Assembly: GCF_900141835.1 (NCBI RefSeq)
Contig: NZ_FQZD01000035.1
Span: 1 to 38,804 of the forward strand
Source of the DNA: Propionispora hippei DSM 15287
Lineage (GTDB): Bacteria; Bacillota; Negativicutes; Propionisporales; Propionisporaceae
DNA: 38,804 nucleotides
Direction: 5' to 3'
Positions 1-8,364 of the stretch are shown here, one piece after another. Under the pieces are notes generated by a model. That model saw only the letters and a list, made by a program, of their open reading frames with translations, made no database searches and was not told the DNA's origin. Position numbers and translations under genes: made by a program. Positions within the stretch are counted from its first letter, which is position 1, and every line of letters begins with the position of its first letter.

Positions 1-169
1 GTTAGCTTCTAAAATTTCCACACCTTTGTACTCACACAGCTTCCTTAGAATCACTCCTATATCCGCTTTTATTTTTCCATATATCACCTGTCTACGATAT
101 TTTGGTGCAAATACTATATGATATTTGCACCGCCATTTACTATTGTGCTAAACTCTTAGTATCATCCAT
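1..169 (-). pseudogene. tnpA: IS200/IS605-family TnpA transposase, 5' fragment with frameshift
   Basis: Reading leftward from the ATG at 167-169, the first codons give MDDTKSLA. The reading frame then hits stops, but one frame over it continues as HNSKWRCKYHIVFAPKYRRQ and on to the window edge. This is the conserved N-terminus of the IS200/IS605 Y1 HUH transposase, a single-strand DNA transposase. Compared with the usual LAHSKW start, one extra base lies in the stretch at 141-148. A good ribosome binding site (AAAGGAGG) sits 8 nt upstream. The rest of the gene lies outside the window. The frameshift makes a functional product from this start unlikely, unless there is slippage or a sequencing error. 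Confidence 0.8.
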
Positions 170-270
170 TGGATGCGCCTCCTTTGTTTAGAGTTATGCG
201 GTCGGCAAACCTGCATTTATTCTAACAAAAGAGGCTGTTTTTTTCGACGTATAGCTATAAGCTTTTTGGA

Positions 271-291
271 ACCACATGCATAGCATGTGGT
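271..291. mobile_element. Subterminal hairpin of the IS200/IS605-type element
   Basis: A perfect 9-bp stem (ACCACATGC, loop ATA, GCATGTGGT) lies about 100 bp upstream of the tnpA start. IS200/IS605 elements carry such imperfect palindromes just inside their ends, where TnpA binds single-stranded DNA. The assignment rests on position and shape; the exact element boundary was not located. Confidence 0.55.
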
Positions 292-312
292 ATTCGCTTA
301 CGCAAAAAACAA

Positions 313-343
313 AACCACGATAAGGTGTTTCCCTATCGTGGTT
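313..343 (-). terminator. Rho-independent terminator (probably bidirectional)
   Basis: Stem AACCACGATA / TATCGTGGTT with a short loop, flanked by A-rich and T-rich tracts on either side. It follows the minus-strand zinc-ribbon gene and could also stop transcription coming out of the IS element. Confidence 0.75.
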
Positions 344-353
344 TTTATTTATA

Positions 354-716
354 TTAACGAAAGATACGAAAGATCAGCCATGATATTGCGCCAACGAGGG
401 CTACAACGAATAGGGAAGAAAAGGCAAACATCACGATACCAGCCAGAATCAAACCCCACACAAGTTTGCTAAACCAACCTCCGCTTAAACTATTAAATTT
501 GACCTGCCGCACAAAAATCCGCTCATTAGTCGAATACTGCGGCCGTTCATACTGGGTATCGCTATACCGGTTATCCGAATCCTGTTCAATAGTTACTCCT
601 TTAAAGTCCTGCCGCTCCTCAGGAGTTAGAATATGAACCGGCTGGGATTCTGCCTTGCAATAAGGACAATCCGTCTCAGCCTCCGACAATTGACGTCCGC
701 ATCGTTTACACTCCAT
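354..716 (-). CDS. Zinc-ribbon membrane protein of unknown function
   Basis: A 120-residue protein. It opens with a zinc ribbon of two CxxC knuckles (CKRC at residues 3-6, CPYC at 17-20). A polar linker follows, then a hydrophobic C-terminal stretch of about 35 residues (roughly 83-118) long enough for one or two membrane passes. The start is set by GGAGGG 8 nt upstream. It lies 19 bp behind the 511-aa HTH gene and before a terminator, so the two are probably cotranscribed. Proteins with this layout (N-terminal ribbon, C-terminal anchor) are common in Firmicutes but have no defined role. A second protein of the same general design is encoded at 36624-36848. Function not recognised. Confidence 0.8.
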   Translation of the reverse strand: MECKRCGRQLSEAETDCPYCKAESQPVHILTPEERQDFKGVTIEQDSDNRYSDTQYERPQYSTNERIFVRQVKFNSLSGGWFSKLVWGLILAGIVMFAFSSLFVVALVGAISWLIFRIFR

Positions 717-735
717 TCCGCTCTCCCTCCATATA

Positions 736-2271
736 TTACGGCATGAATAACGAAACTACAAAGCCTTCTTCCCCTAAATAGCGTGGATCAAAGGGTCTTA
801 GTTCCAAAATCCGGCTTAGTTTGTTTTTATTTTTGTAGATACTTGTTTCTGAAATATGCATATCGGCTGCCAGGCTCTCTACTGTGACATTATTTAAGTA
901 ATTGATCTGAGCATAACTATATAATAATACGGCTACCCAAACCTCCGGCTTTCGCACAATGATATCAGTCAATTGACAAAAATCATGCCACATGGCTCGT
1001 ATCAGTTCTGCATCATGTTTAGAAAAGCCATAACTGGCGTATATACGCTTTAGTCGTTGCATTACACCTGCATGAGGCTCACGGCTCAAAACCGCCTTAG
1101 GAAAATTTCTTTCGATTTGTGAATTGGGTGTAACATTTACTTTGGCCAGTGTTACAAGAATATCAATGGTATGACGCACCACCAGGGCATGGCGCTTAAA
1201 AAAACTTATTAGGTCCACGCCGGGTTTTTGTATCTCAAAAACCCTTTTCTGTCGCAGGACTTCCTCCCGTATACGCCGCCGCAGATTTTTGCTGACTTCT
1301 ATGCTGGTAACATAATTAATCACAATCATCCCTTGCGAGAATATATGTCCGTAGAATAGCAGCTTCTTCAGCGAATTATAATCAAAAAGGAAGGGCAGTT
1401 CAAATCTCTCATTGGTAAACAGATTAACGCATTCTACCCAGTCCTGGTTCAATATACGGTCAACGTAAAACACTGTAAACTGTGCACTCTGTAAATCATT
1501 CAGAATCTGTCGTTCATCGTTGGATAAACGTTCGGAAAAAGTCTGGTAAAAATGGGCAAGCGGCGTATTATCACTCGCTAACAAATGATAATCAAACAAA
1601 AAATAATCCCAAAATCCCAGCCAAAATTCTTCCTTTCCATCGTCAGGAATGTTCTCTAACGGACCGGTATATAGATACAAGGCACGATCAAAATCCTCAT
1701 TGAAATCATCTTGCTGATAATATGTCCCCAATTTTATCATTAAATGTTCTACAGTTTCCCCGATGACCTTTACCATTTCCTGGTTTTGCAGCGAAGGGTC
1801 CGTGAATACAGTGCTCAAGTCATCGCTTAATAAGGCTAAATCTCTGCTTGGCAATAGCTTGGTAAGCTTTAGCTTTTTCCCGCCGGCTATATCACTGGCA
1901 GCTCGTTCAATCTCAGTACAATTACTCATAATTCTTTTATTAACCAAATGTTGCTGGAATTCAATTAACACAGCAAAAAAGTCTCGTACATTTTTAAGCG
2001 ACATTTTGAATCCCTTAACATGGGTAGATAGCCATTCAATCAACAGGACGTAATCTTGTACCGTCAGTTCATCCAGATCTTCATTATCGGCGTATTGCAA
2101 ATAAATGATTAAAAGCTGTATAGATTGCCATAGTTTTCGCAACTCACTGTCGGCAGCACCCTGCCAGGCCTTATAACGCAAAAAACTTTCCACCCATTCC
2201 CGTTTTATGGAGACTAGGTCCATCGGCTCACTATTATAAAAAAGACTCACTTGGTCATACACATTTTTCAT
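736..2271 (-). CDS. Conserved hypothetical protein with C-terminal helix-turn-helix
   Basis: A 511-residue, mostly helical, charged protein without signal peptide or membrane segment. Near the C-terminus (residues about 464-489, VESLAADMHISETSIYKNKN) there is a clear helix-turn-helix pattern, so DNA binding is likely. The large N-terminal part matches no family I can name. The AAGGAG upstream is about 14 nt from the ATG, longer than ideal, but no better start is visible. The gene leads a two-gene unit with the zinc-ribbon membrane protein. A regulator role is inference from the HTH only. Confidence 0.75.
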   Translation of the reverse strand: MKNVYDQVSLFYNSEPMDLVSIKREWVESFLRYKAWQGAADSELRKLWQSIQLLIIYLQYADNEDLDELTVQDYVLLIEWLSTHVKGFKMSLKNVRDFFAVLIEFQQHLVNKRIMSNCTEIERAASDIAGGKKLKLTKLLPSRDLALLSDDLSTVFTDPSLQNQEMVKVIGETVEHLMIKLGTYYQQDDFNEDFDRALYLYTGPLENIPDDGKEEFWLGFWDYFLFDYHLLASDNTPLAHFYQTFSERLSNDERQILNDLQSAQFTVFYVDRILNQDWVECVNLFTNERFELPFLFDYNSLKKLLFYGHIFSQGMIVINYVTSIEVSKNLRRRIREEVLRQKRVFEIQKPGVDLISFFKRHALVVRHTIDILVTLAKVNVTPNSQIERNFPKAVLSREPHAGVMQRLKRIYASYGFSKHDAELIRAMWHDFCQLTDIIVRKPEVWVAVLLYSYAQINYLNNVTVESLAADMHISETSIYKNKNKLSRILELRPFDPRYLGEEGFVVSLFMP

Positions 2272-2407
2272 TATGTCGTAAGAATCTCCTTAAAAAATAC
2301 TCATACCGTATGCAGATAAGGGCACTGCCTTTATCTCGTAAGTGCTATTATAACATTTTTACTATCATTCTGCCAGAAAAGACCTTGCTATTTATAAATA
2401 TAAATAA

Positions 2408-2432
2408 ACCCTGCAGCAAGCTTGCGCAGGGT
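2408..2432 (-). terminator. Terminator after the ACT-domain gene
   Basis: ACCCTGC pairs with GCAGGGT, followed on the minus strand by TTTATTTAT. It lies about 25 bp after the ACT gene stop, closing the spo0E-like / paaK / ACT unit. Confidence 0.7.
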
Positions 2433-2455
2433 CATCGACGAGATTCCTTCGGGAG

Positions 2456-2842
2456 CTATCCCAGTATCTGTTCGGCCTTAACAACGTCATCCACTTTTAG
2501 TGCCACATGCGCATCTTTGTCATTAACCGCAGCAAAGGCGTACATATATTCGATATTAATGAAGGCCTCGGCCAATTTTTCTATTTGTTCGGCTAAATCA
2601 CCGGGACGGTCTTTCACTGTTACCGCTAAAACAGAAGTAAGCTTAGCAGTCAATCCGGCCTTACGCAGAATCTCCTCTAACGCTTGCGGATCATCGACAA
2701 TTAATCGCAAAATGCCAAAATCTGCTGTGTCAGCCAAAGATAAGGCCCGGATGTTTACACCATTTTCTTTTAATACTGCCAAAACACCAATCAGCGTTCC
2801 TGGCTGATTCTCTAAAAACACGGAGACTTGCTGAATAATCAT
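2456..2842 (-). CDS. Tandem ACT-domain protein linked to phenylacetate-CoA ligase
   Basis: A 128-residue protein made of two ACT modules: MIIQQVSVFLENQPGTLIGV opens the first, and a second begins near residue 69 (LTSVLAVTVKDRPGDLAEQ). ACT domains bind small ligands, usually amino acids. Stand-alone two-ACT proteins often sit beside paaK in anaerobic Firmicutes and are thought to act as sensors, but this is not established. The start at 2842 is chosen over an upstream in-frame ATG because AAGGAGGGG lies just ahead of it. It follows paaK after 16 bp. Confidence 0.85.
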   Translation of the reverse strand: MIIQQVSVFLENQPGTLIGVLAVLKENGVNIRALSLADTADFGILRLIVDDPQALEEILRKAGLTAKLTSVLAVTVKDRPGDLAEQIEKLAEAFINIEYMYAFAAVNDKDAHVALKVDDVVKAEQILG

Positions 2843-2858
2843 AACACCCCTCCTTACG

Positions 2859-4157
2859 TTATATTTTCCGTTTATCAATTACCCGCTTAGCTTTTCCCTC
2901 ACTCCGTTCAATGGTCTTAGCCGCCACTAATCTCACTTGGGCGGATACATTCAATACATGAGACAGTTCACTTTTAATTTTATGCTCCAAAGTTTCCAGT
3001 TGGCGTACTTCATCCGAAAACATACTGTCAGTAACTTCTACCAGTACGGTTAAATGGTCCAAATTATCCTTGCGTTCCACAATAAGCTGATAATGAGGAG
3101 AAGTCTGCCCCAGACTGAGCAGAACACTTTCTACTTGGGAAGGGAATACATTTACGCCACGAATAATCAGCATATCATCACTTCTGCCCAGCACTTTGCC
3201 CATCCGTACCAAAGTCCGCCCACACTCACAGATATCACGTCGCAGGATGGTCAAATCCCTGGTGCGATAACGGAGCATAGGCATCCCCTCTTTAGTTAAC
3301 GTCGTAATGACAAGTTCACCCTTTTCCCCCTCACCCATAACTTCTTCGGTTAAGGGATTAATAATTTCAGGGTAGAAATGGTCTTCATTAATATGTAAAC
3401 CGTTCTGCACCTGGCACTCACAAGCCACACCGGGACCAATGATTTCACTTAAACCATAAATATCGATCGCTTTAATACCCAATTGCTCTTCAATTTCATG
3501 ACGCATATGTTCAGACCATGGCTCAGCACCAAAAATGCCTACTTTTAATGACGTATCCTCCGGATTAATTCCCATTTCCCGCATGGTTTCAGCAATATAT
3601 AAAGCATAGGAGGGTGTGCAGGCTATGGCCGTAGTACCAAAGTCTTTCATCAACAAAATTTGCCTTGCCGTATTACCGCTGGAAGCGGGAATGACCGAAG
3701 CACCTAATAGTTCAGCACCATAGTGCATCCCCAGTCCCCCTGTAAACAGGCCATAGCCGTAAGCAATCTGTATAAAAGACTGTTTAGTAACACCGGCCGC
3801 CGCCAAAGACCTCGCCATTACTTCCGACCAAATGCCGATATCCTTCTTGGTATATCCCACCACCGTCGGCCTGCCGGTGGTACCGCTGGAGGCATGAACC
3901 CGTACGATTTCACTTAGCGGAGCGGCAAACAATCCATAGGGATAATTATCCCGCATATCCTGTTTGGTTATAAACGGCAGTTTTGCAATATCCGCTAAGG
4001 TAGAAATATCCTCCGGCAGCAAACCACGTTCCTGCATTCTGGAACGATAAAAAGCCGATTTGTGATAAAGAGCTGCAACTAATTCCCGCAATCTTTGAGC
4101 CTGCAACTCTCTGAGTCTTCCCACTTCCATCGTTTCAATTGGCTGATTCCAATACAA
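2859..4157 (-). CDS. paaK: Phenylacetate-CoA ligase (aryl-acetate activating)
   Basis: A 432-residue AMP-forming ligase of the adenylate-forming superfamily. It activates phenylacetate or a similar aryl acetate with ATP and CoA in the cytosol. Diagnostic segments are the phosphate loop [14 protein letters not shown] (about residues 91-104), the [19 protein letters not shown] block, YRTRDL, and the C-terminal hinge region [17 protein letters not shown]. Length is normal for the family. The start is TTG, placed by GGGAGG 8 nt upstream. No indolepyruvate oxidoreductase or phenylacetate pathway gene is nearby, so the true substrate is open. It is cotranscribed with the ACT gene downstream. Confidence 0.92.
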   Translation of the reverse strand: MYWNQPIETMEVGRLRELQAQRLRELVAALYHKSAFYRSRMQERGLLPEDISTLADIAKLPFITKQDMRDNYPYGLFAAPLSEIVRVHASSGTTGRPTVVGYTKKDIGIWSEVMARSLAAAGVTKQSFIQIAYGYGLFTGGLGMHYGAELLGASVIPASSGNTARQILLMKDFGTTAIACTPSYALYIAETMREMGINPEDTSLKVGIFGAEPWSEHMRHEIEEQLGIKAIDIYGLSEIIGPGVACECQVQNGLHINEDHFYPEIINPLTEEVMGEGEKGELVITTLTKEGMPMLRYRTRDLTILRRDICECGRTLVRMGKVLGRSDDMLIIRGVNVFPSQVESVLLSLGQTSPHYQLIVERKDNLDHLTVLVEVTDSMFSDEVRQLETLEHKIKSELSHVLNVSAQVRLVAAKTIERSEGKAKRVIDKRKI

Positions 4158-4184
4158 TATGTTTTCCTCCCAGCAATAGTTAAA

Positions 4185-4400
4185 TCACGATTCAGCTTTA
4201 TCGTTCAACATACCGGCATTTCCGTACAGCAATTGTCCTTTTTGTTTGTTCTGTTCCAGGTTAATCAGTTTATTCAGAAATCTGTCTAACTTGGTACTAA
4301 GCAGAAGAACATCTTCATCTGTTAACTGACTGTCTTTTCCCTTCGTATTTAACCGTTTTCTTAACCTTTCAATAATTTGTAGCAGCTTTTCCATTCTCAT
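4185..4400 (-). CDS. Spo0E-like aspartyl-phosphate phosphatase
   Basis: A 71-residue, two-helix protein with the Spo0E-type signature in STKLDRFLNKLI (family pattern SxxLDxxI/L). Proteins of this family dephosphorylate Spo0A~P and delay sporulation. The start ATG follows GGAGGG by 5 nt; two earlier or later in-frame ATGs are less well placed. The gene is 27 bp upstream of paaK in the same direction and may share its transcript. It supports a spore-forming host. Confidence 0.8.
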   Translation of the reverse strand: MRMEKLLQIIERLRKRLNTKGKDSQLTDEDVLLLSTKLDRFLNKLINLEQNKQKGQLLYGNAGMLNDKAES

Positions 4401-4603
4401 AATATCCCTCCGGCATTTCATTAAATATGATCCCCAGGAATATCTTTATGGTATAAGCAAACATGTAAAGGAAAATATAGAAAGGTTTTTATCAATTAAA
4501 TATTTCATAAAATATTTCCATAATTATTTACCAAATCCTTCTATTAAACTAAATATCTCAACAAAAAATTCATATTTTTATAAAAATGGTAAGAAAATAA
4601 AAA

Positions 4604-4631
4604 AACTGTTCTATTTTCACATAGAACAGTT
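4604..4631 (-). terminator. Terminator of the five-tRNA cluster
   Basis: Perfect 11-bp stem AACTGTTCTAT / ATAGAACAGTT with a 6-nt loop, followed on the minus strand by a long T-rich tract. It lies directly behind tRNA-Leu. The stretch from 4421 to 4603 is very A+T-rich and shows no gene. Confidence 0.85.
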
Positions 4632-4640
4632 TGTTAGCTT

Positions 4641-4729
4641 TGGTGCGAGTGACCAGACTTGAACTGGTACGGGAGTTAAGTCCCGACGGATTTTAAGTCC
4701 GTTGCGTCTGCCGATTCCGCCACACTCGC
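4641..4729 (-). tRNA. tRNA-Leu (TAA)
   Basis: Class II tRNA with acceptor GCGAGTG / CACTCGC, long variable arm, anticodon loop CTTAAAA (anticodon TAA) and an encoded CCA end. Last gene of the cluster. Confidence 0.95.
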
Positions 4730-4779
4730 AGAACAATCCAAGATAGTTAAACATACATCTCTTATTCAAAAATAATAAT

Positions 4780-4854
<75 letters not shown>

Positions 4855-4861
4855 GAATGAA

Positions 4862-4936
4862 TGGAGCGGAAAACGAGATTCGAACTCGCGACCCTCGCCT
4901 TGGCAAGGCGATGCTCTACCACTGAGCTACTTCCGC
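4862..4936 (-). tRNA. tRNA-Gly (GCC)
   Basis: Cloverleaf with anticodon loop TTGCCAA (GCC) and encoded CCA. Identical base for base to the tRNA-Gly at 12278-12352. Confidence 0.95.
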
Positions 4937-4942
4937 ATAATA

Positions 4943-5018
<76 letters not shown>

Positions 5019-5028
5019 ATTAAGTGAA

Positions 5029-5104
5029 TGGCGACCCGGAAGGGACTTGAACCCTCGATCTCCGCCGTGACAGGGCGGCATGTTAACCACTACACCACCG
5101 GGCC
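5029..5104 (-). tRNA. tRNA-Asp (GTC)
   Basis: Anticodon GTC in the loop CTGTCAC, encoded CCA. First gene of the cluster; identical to the tRNA-Asp at 12445-12520. Confidence 0.95.
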
Positions 5105-5125
5105 GTACTTCAAACCGCATAATCT

Positions 5126-5154
5126 AGTATACAACAGCAACCATATGATGTCAA
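5126..5154 (-). promoter_or_regulatory. Promoter of the five-tRNA cluster
   Basis: Minus-strand TTGACA, 17-bp spacer, TATACT, ending about 20 bp before tRNA-Asp. Near-perfect vegetative sigma promoter. Confidence 0.85.
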
Positions 5155-5250
5155 TGCTTATTTTTTCACAACAGCTTGTCATATACTAACTTATGGCCAC
5201 GAATGATATTCTATCATTTACTCCATACTATGTCAACATGATTATCTACA

Positions 5251-5622
5251 TTATTTTTTTATTTCAGCTAATATTTTATTTATTGTCACTTTTACCTGTT
5301 CCGGCTCAAATGGTTTTATGATAAAGTCCGATGCTCCGGCTTTCAGCGCATCAGTAATGATCGCTCGCTGTCCCAAGGCTGTTACCATAATAATTTTAGC
5401 CAGCGGGTCTTCCTCGTGTATATGCTTGACAGCCTGTATGCCATCCAAACCTGGCATAGTTATGTCCATAGTCGTTATATCCGGTCTAACTTTAAAATAC
5501 ATTTCAATTGCTTGCTTTCCGTCACCAGCCTCCCCGACAATTTCGTGCCCTTCTTCCGTTAATTGCCGTTTTAACATCATGCGCATAAAAGCCGAATCAT
5601 CACAAACCAATATCCTTGCCAT
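5251..5622 (-). CDS. Single-domain response regulator (CheY-like)
   Basis: A 123-residue receiver domain with no output domain. Key residues are present: acidic pair D8-D9, phospho-acceptor D53 (MDITMPG), switch T81 (VTAL) and K103 (IIKPF). CheY-type proteins carry a phosphoryl signal to the flagellar motor or to another protein. No kinase, chemotaxis or motility gene lies in the window, so the partner is unknown. The ribosome binding site is weak (GGCGGGG). The gene downstream of the gap at 5682 reads the same way and ends 59 bp upstream of it. Confidence 0.85.
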   Translation of the reverse strand: MARILVCDDSAFMRMMLKRQLTEEGHEIVGEAGDGKQAIEMYFKVRPDITTMDITMPGLDGIQAVKHIHEEDPLAKIIMVTALGQRAIITDALKAGASDFIIKPFEPEQVKVTINKILAEIKK

Positions 5623-5681
5623 ATTAAACCCCGCCTTATCTAGATGTATTCATCCGAAGTAAGAAAATTACAGCTCTGGCA

Positions 5682-6344
5682 TTAACCTATTTGACATTGC
5701 ATAGTTTCCAACGTAGCAACTAACCGCTTCCCCAACTTCTCTTCCAGTTCCTGCAATGAACCTGCATCAAAATCAGCCGTCATCTGAGGCGTACGGCAGA
5801 TGCGCATTTCCCCAAAAAATTCATCTCTGTAAATATTATAGTATATAACAAGATTACTTTCTGTGGCAAAATGACTATATTCTATGATAATGTATGAACC
5901 ATTGATTATTCTCAGGGGTTCATTAGGTGCAATAAACAACTCAAAATCAGCAATCCGTTTGGGCAGCATATGTTCATATTGCCAGGTTAATATTTTTTTT
6001 TGCACGACAATACTTTCTACCGTATTGACATCAAAACAGGCCATCCGCTGTAATGTGATTCGCAGTTTCTCCAATAGAATTTTTTCAAGAGCATCTAAGC
6101 TAGTTACAATAAAAGTCGTATCACAAAACTCCGTCAACCCGATAGTAACCCGTCCTAAATAATCTTTCGTAGCAGCATCATATAAAACCGTCAATTTTCT
6201 GTGACGGCCTTCGTTTTGATAAGCGAATATAAAATATTTCGTCCCTTCCTGCCGGGAAATATGTTGTAATGTAAACCCTTCCAATTCCTTGGGGAGTTTA
6301 CTAAGTAAAGTCCACTCTTTTATTTGTTCAATTATTTTCTCCAT
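5682..6344 (-). CDS. Unknown protein with a duplicated domain
   Basis: A 220-residue soluble protein. It consists of two similar halves. One starts at LPKELEGFTLQ and ends near LRITLQRM; the other starts at LPKRIADFELF and ends near LVATLETM. Both contain a beta-rich middle (YFIFAY / YIIIEY, then LTVLYDAATKDYLGRV / LVIYYNIYRDEFFGEM) and a closing amphipathic helix. No family is recognised. The ATG at 6344 is chosen because GGAGG ends 5 nt upstream; an in-frame TTG 12 nt earlier is less likely. It precedes the CheY-like gene on the same strand. Confidence 0.75.
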   Translation of the reverse strand: MEKIIEQIKEWTLLSKLPKELEGFTLQHISRQEGTKYFIFAYQNEGRHRKLTVLYDAATKDYLGRVTIGLTEFCDTTFIVTSLDALEKILLEKLRITLQRMACFDVNTVESIVVQKKILTWQYEHMLPKRIADFELFIAPNEPLRIINGSYIIIEYSHFATESNLVIYYNIYRDEFFGEMRICRTPQMTADFDAGSLQELEEKLGKRLVATLETMQCQIG

Positions 6345-6405
6345 TTCGTCCTCCAACTTTGGTATTCGTTATTTCGCAGAAAAAACCTGCAAACCTGTGG
6401 CTAAA

Positions 6406-6445
6406 TAAACGATTTAAGAATACTATAGATTACTTAAATCGTTTA
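6406..6445. promoter_or_regulatory. 13-bp inverted repeat before the ABC importer operon
   Basis: TAAACGATTTAAG and CTTAAATCGTTTA form a perfect inverted repeat with a 14-nt spacer. The right arm ends against the ribosome binding site AAGGAGG of the solute-binding protein gene. It could be an operator for a dimeric repressor or an mRNA hairpin controlling translation. No other pairing or T-run suggests a terminator. Confidence 0.6.
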
Positions 6446-6459
6446 AGGAGGGCTACGTC

Positions 6460-7539
6460 ATGAAAAAAGTTTTGTGGGCTAAGCTTGCAATACTGCTTAT
6501 AGTCATACTGATGATCACCGCCTGCGGTTCCCAGCCGGCAACTAACTCAAGCCACCTAAAAAATGCACCAGCCTGGGCTGCTAGTCTCAATCCTCTGGCA
6601 CAAGAAACAACGGTAAAAGTCGGCATGAAACAGGCAGTCTCCGATGCCGGCATCTTAATCGGCATGGCTAAAGGATACTATAAAGATCTTGGCATTACCA
6701 TCGAACCTATCCAATTTAATTCCGGTCAGGAAATGATCAATCAACTAGCCGCAGGTCAGTTGGATGTGGGAGCAACCGTGAGCGCTTCCGGTTTACTTAA
6801 TGCAATGTCCAGGGATATTCCGGTTAAAATCGTGGCAGATAAAGGGATTAACGTACCTGGCAAGGGCTATTACCGTTTGGTCATCCGCAAAGACCTTGTT
6901 GATTCACTTAAGGATTACAGCGACCTAAAGGGAAAGCGCATAGCAATCGTAGGTACAGCTTCCTTGGATGAAATAGCCTTATCCCGGGTATTGCAAAAAG
7001 CTAATTTGACGACGCAAGACATTGATTTACAAGTCATTCGCTCCTTTCCCGACATGCTGGTTTCATTAGGCAACAAGAGCATTGACGCCGCGATGGTCAT
7101 TGAACCATTTATTGTACAAGGCATGGAAAAAGGCATACTTGATCCCTGGAAAGACCCTGTCGAATATGATCCGGATGCACAAACAGCCTTGCTTGTTTTC
7201 GGTACCAGCCTGACGAAAAACCCCGATGTGGCCAATCGCTTTATGACTGCCTATATCAAAGCGCTACGCGATTATAACGACGCTTTTTTCAAGGATCTGA
7301 ATAAAGCTGAGATTGTATCCATCCTTTCCCGATACTCTGTTGTAAAAGACCCTCAACTATATGACAAAATGTTTCCTACCGGCTTAAATCCTGATGGCTA
7401 TGTCCGTACCAAGGGAATAGAAATGGATCTTGCCTGGTATAGGCAACACAATCTATTAAAGTCCGACATTCAGTTTGAAGATGCCGTTGACAATCAATAT
7501 GTAGATTTCGCACTACATATTCTGGGAAAATATCAATAA
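6460..7539 (+). CDS. ABC transporter substrate-binding lipoprotein (SsuA/TauA/NrtA type)
   Basis: A 359-residue periplasmic-facing lipoprotein. It has a signal peptide with lipobox ITAC (Cys22), then an NMT1/THI5-like binding fold: VKVGMKQAVSDAGILIGMAK, GQLDVGATVSASGLL, KGKRIAIVGTASLDEIALSR, IDAAMVIEPFIVQGM. Members bind sulfonates, nitrate, thiamine precursors or similar compounds. The ligand here cannot be read from the sequence, and no sulfonate or nitrate gene is adjacent. It is the first gene of a three-gene plus-strand operon with its own permease and ATPase, behind a 13-bp inverted repeat. Confidence 0.88.
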   Translation: MKKVLWAKLAILLIVILMITACGSQPATNSSHLKNAPAWAASLNPLAQETTVKVGMKQAVSDAGILIGMAKGYYKDLGITIEPIQFNSGQEMINQLAAGQLDVGATVSASGLLNAMSRDIPVKIVADKGINVPGKGYYRLVIRKDLVDSLKDYSDLKGKRIAIVGTASLDEIALSRVLQKANLTTQDIDLQVIRSFPDMLVSLGNKSIDAAMVIEPFIVQGMEKGILDPWKDPVEYDPDAQTALLVFGTSLTKNPDVANRFMTAYIKALRDYNDAFFKDLNKAEIVSILSRYSVVKDPQLYDKMFPTGLNPDGYVRTKGIEMDLAWYRQHNLLKSDIQFEDAVDNQYVDFALHILGKYQ

Positions 7540-7580
7540 GATAAGGCACTATCAATCTTTTCTGGAGAGGAAACTATATC

Positions 7581-8345
7581 ATGTGGGATAACAAAAAATA
7601 TATTTTAAAATTGTTATCTGTTCTGTCCCCTTTTACTTTGCTGTTATTATGGGAATTCAGTTCACGAGCCGGTCTGATTGATACCAGATTGTTCTCAAGC
7701 CCAAGCCACATTTTGCAAGCTTTCATTCCGCTACTGGTTTCCGGAGACTTGCCCTATAATACCTGGATCAGCGTACAGCGTATTATTTTAGGGTTTATTG
7801 CCGGATCGCTTCCGGGTATCCTGATCGGTATCAGCATGGGGCTGTCACCATTTGTCCGTTCAACTTTTGAGCCCTTAATCAGTGCTACCTATCCTATTCC
7901 CAAACTGGCACTTATGCCGTTAATCCTATTGATTTTTGGCTTAGGGGAAACCTCCAAGGTTTTCACCATTGCCATTGGAGTTTTTTATCTGGTAGTTATT
8001 AACACGATGGTGGGGGTTCTCACTATTGACAAAATCTATTTAGATGTAGCAAAGAATTTTGGTGCCAGCCGGAAAGACTTTTACCTAACAGTAGCCTTAC
8101 CGGGAGCATTGCCTACTATATTTGCCGGTTTAAAACTAGGAATGGGAATGGCTCTTATTTTGATCGTGGCCGCTGAACTGTCTGCAGCTAAGGCAGGTAT
8201 CGGCTGGATGATTTGGCGGGCCTACGATATGTTTGACATCGAGCAAATGTTTGCTGCGTTAATTACGCTTTCCATTCTTGGCTATATATTTTCATTGTTA
8301 TTGGATCTGATTGAACGCTTGGCACTTCCTTGGAAACAATCTTAG
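7581..8345 (+). CDS. ABC transporter permease (SsuC/TauC type)
   Basis: A 254-residue inner-membrane protein with about six hydrophobic segments. The cytoplasmic EAA loop that docks on the ATPase is visible as DVAKNFGASRKDFYLTVALP followed by GALPTIFAGLKLG. It would form the membrane channel of the importer whose binding protein is encoded 41 bp upstream. Start ATG follows GGAGAGG by a normal distance. Length is normal for the family. Confidence 0.9.
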   Translation: MWDNKKYILKLLSVLSPFTLLLLWEFSSRAGLIDTRLFSSPSHILQAFIPLLVSGDLPYNTWISVQRIILGFIAGSLPGILIGISMGLSPFVRSTFEPLISATYPIPKLALMPLILLIFGLGETSKVFTIAIGVFYLVVINTMVGVLTIDKIYLDVAKNFGASRKDFYLTVALPGALPTIFAGLKLGMGMALILIVAAELSAAKAGIGWMIWRAYDMFDIEQMFAALITLSILGYIFSLLLDLIERLALPWKQS

Positions 8346-8364
8346 TCTGCAGGAGGCCGGCCAT

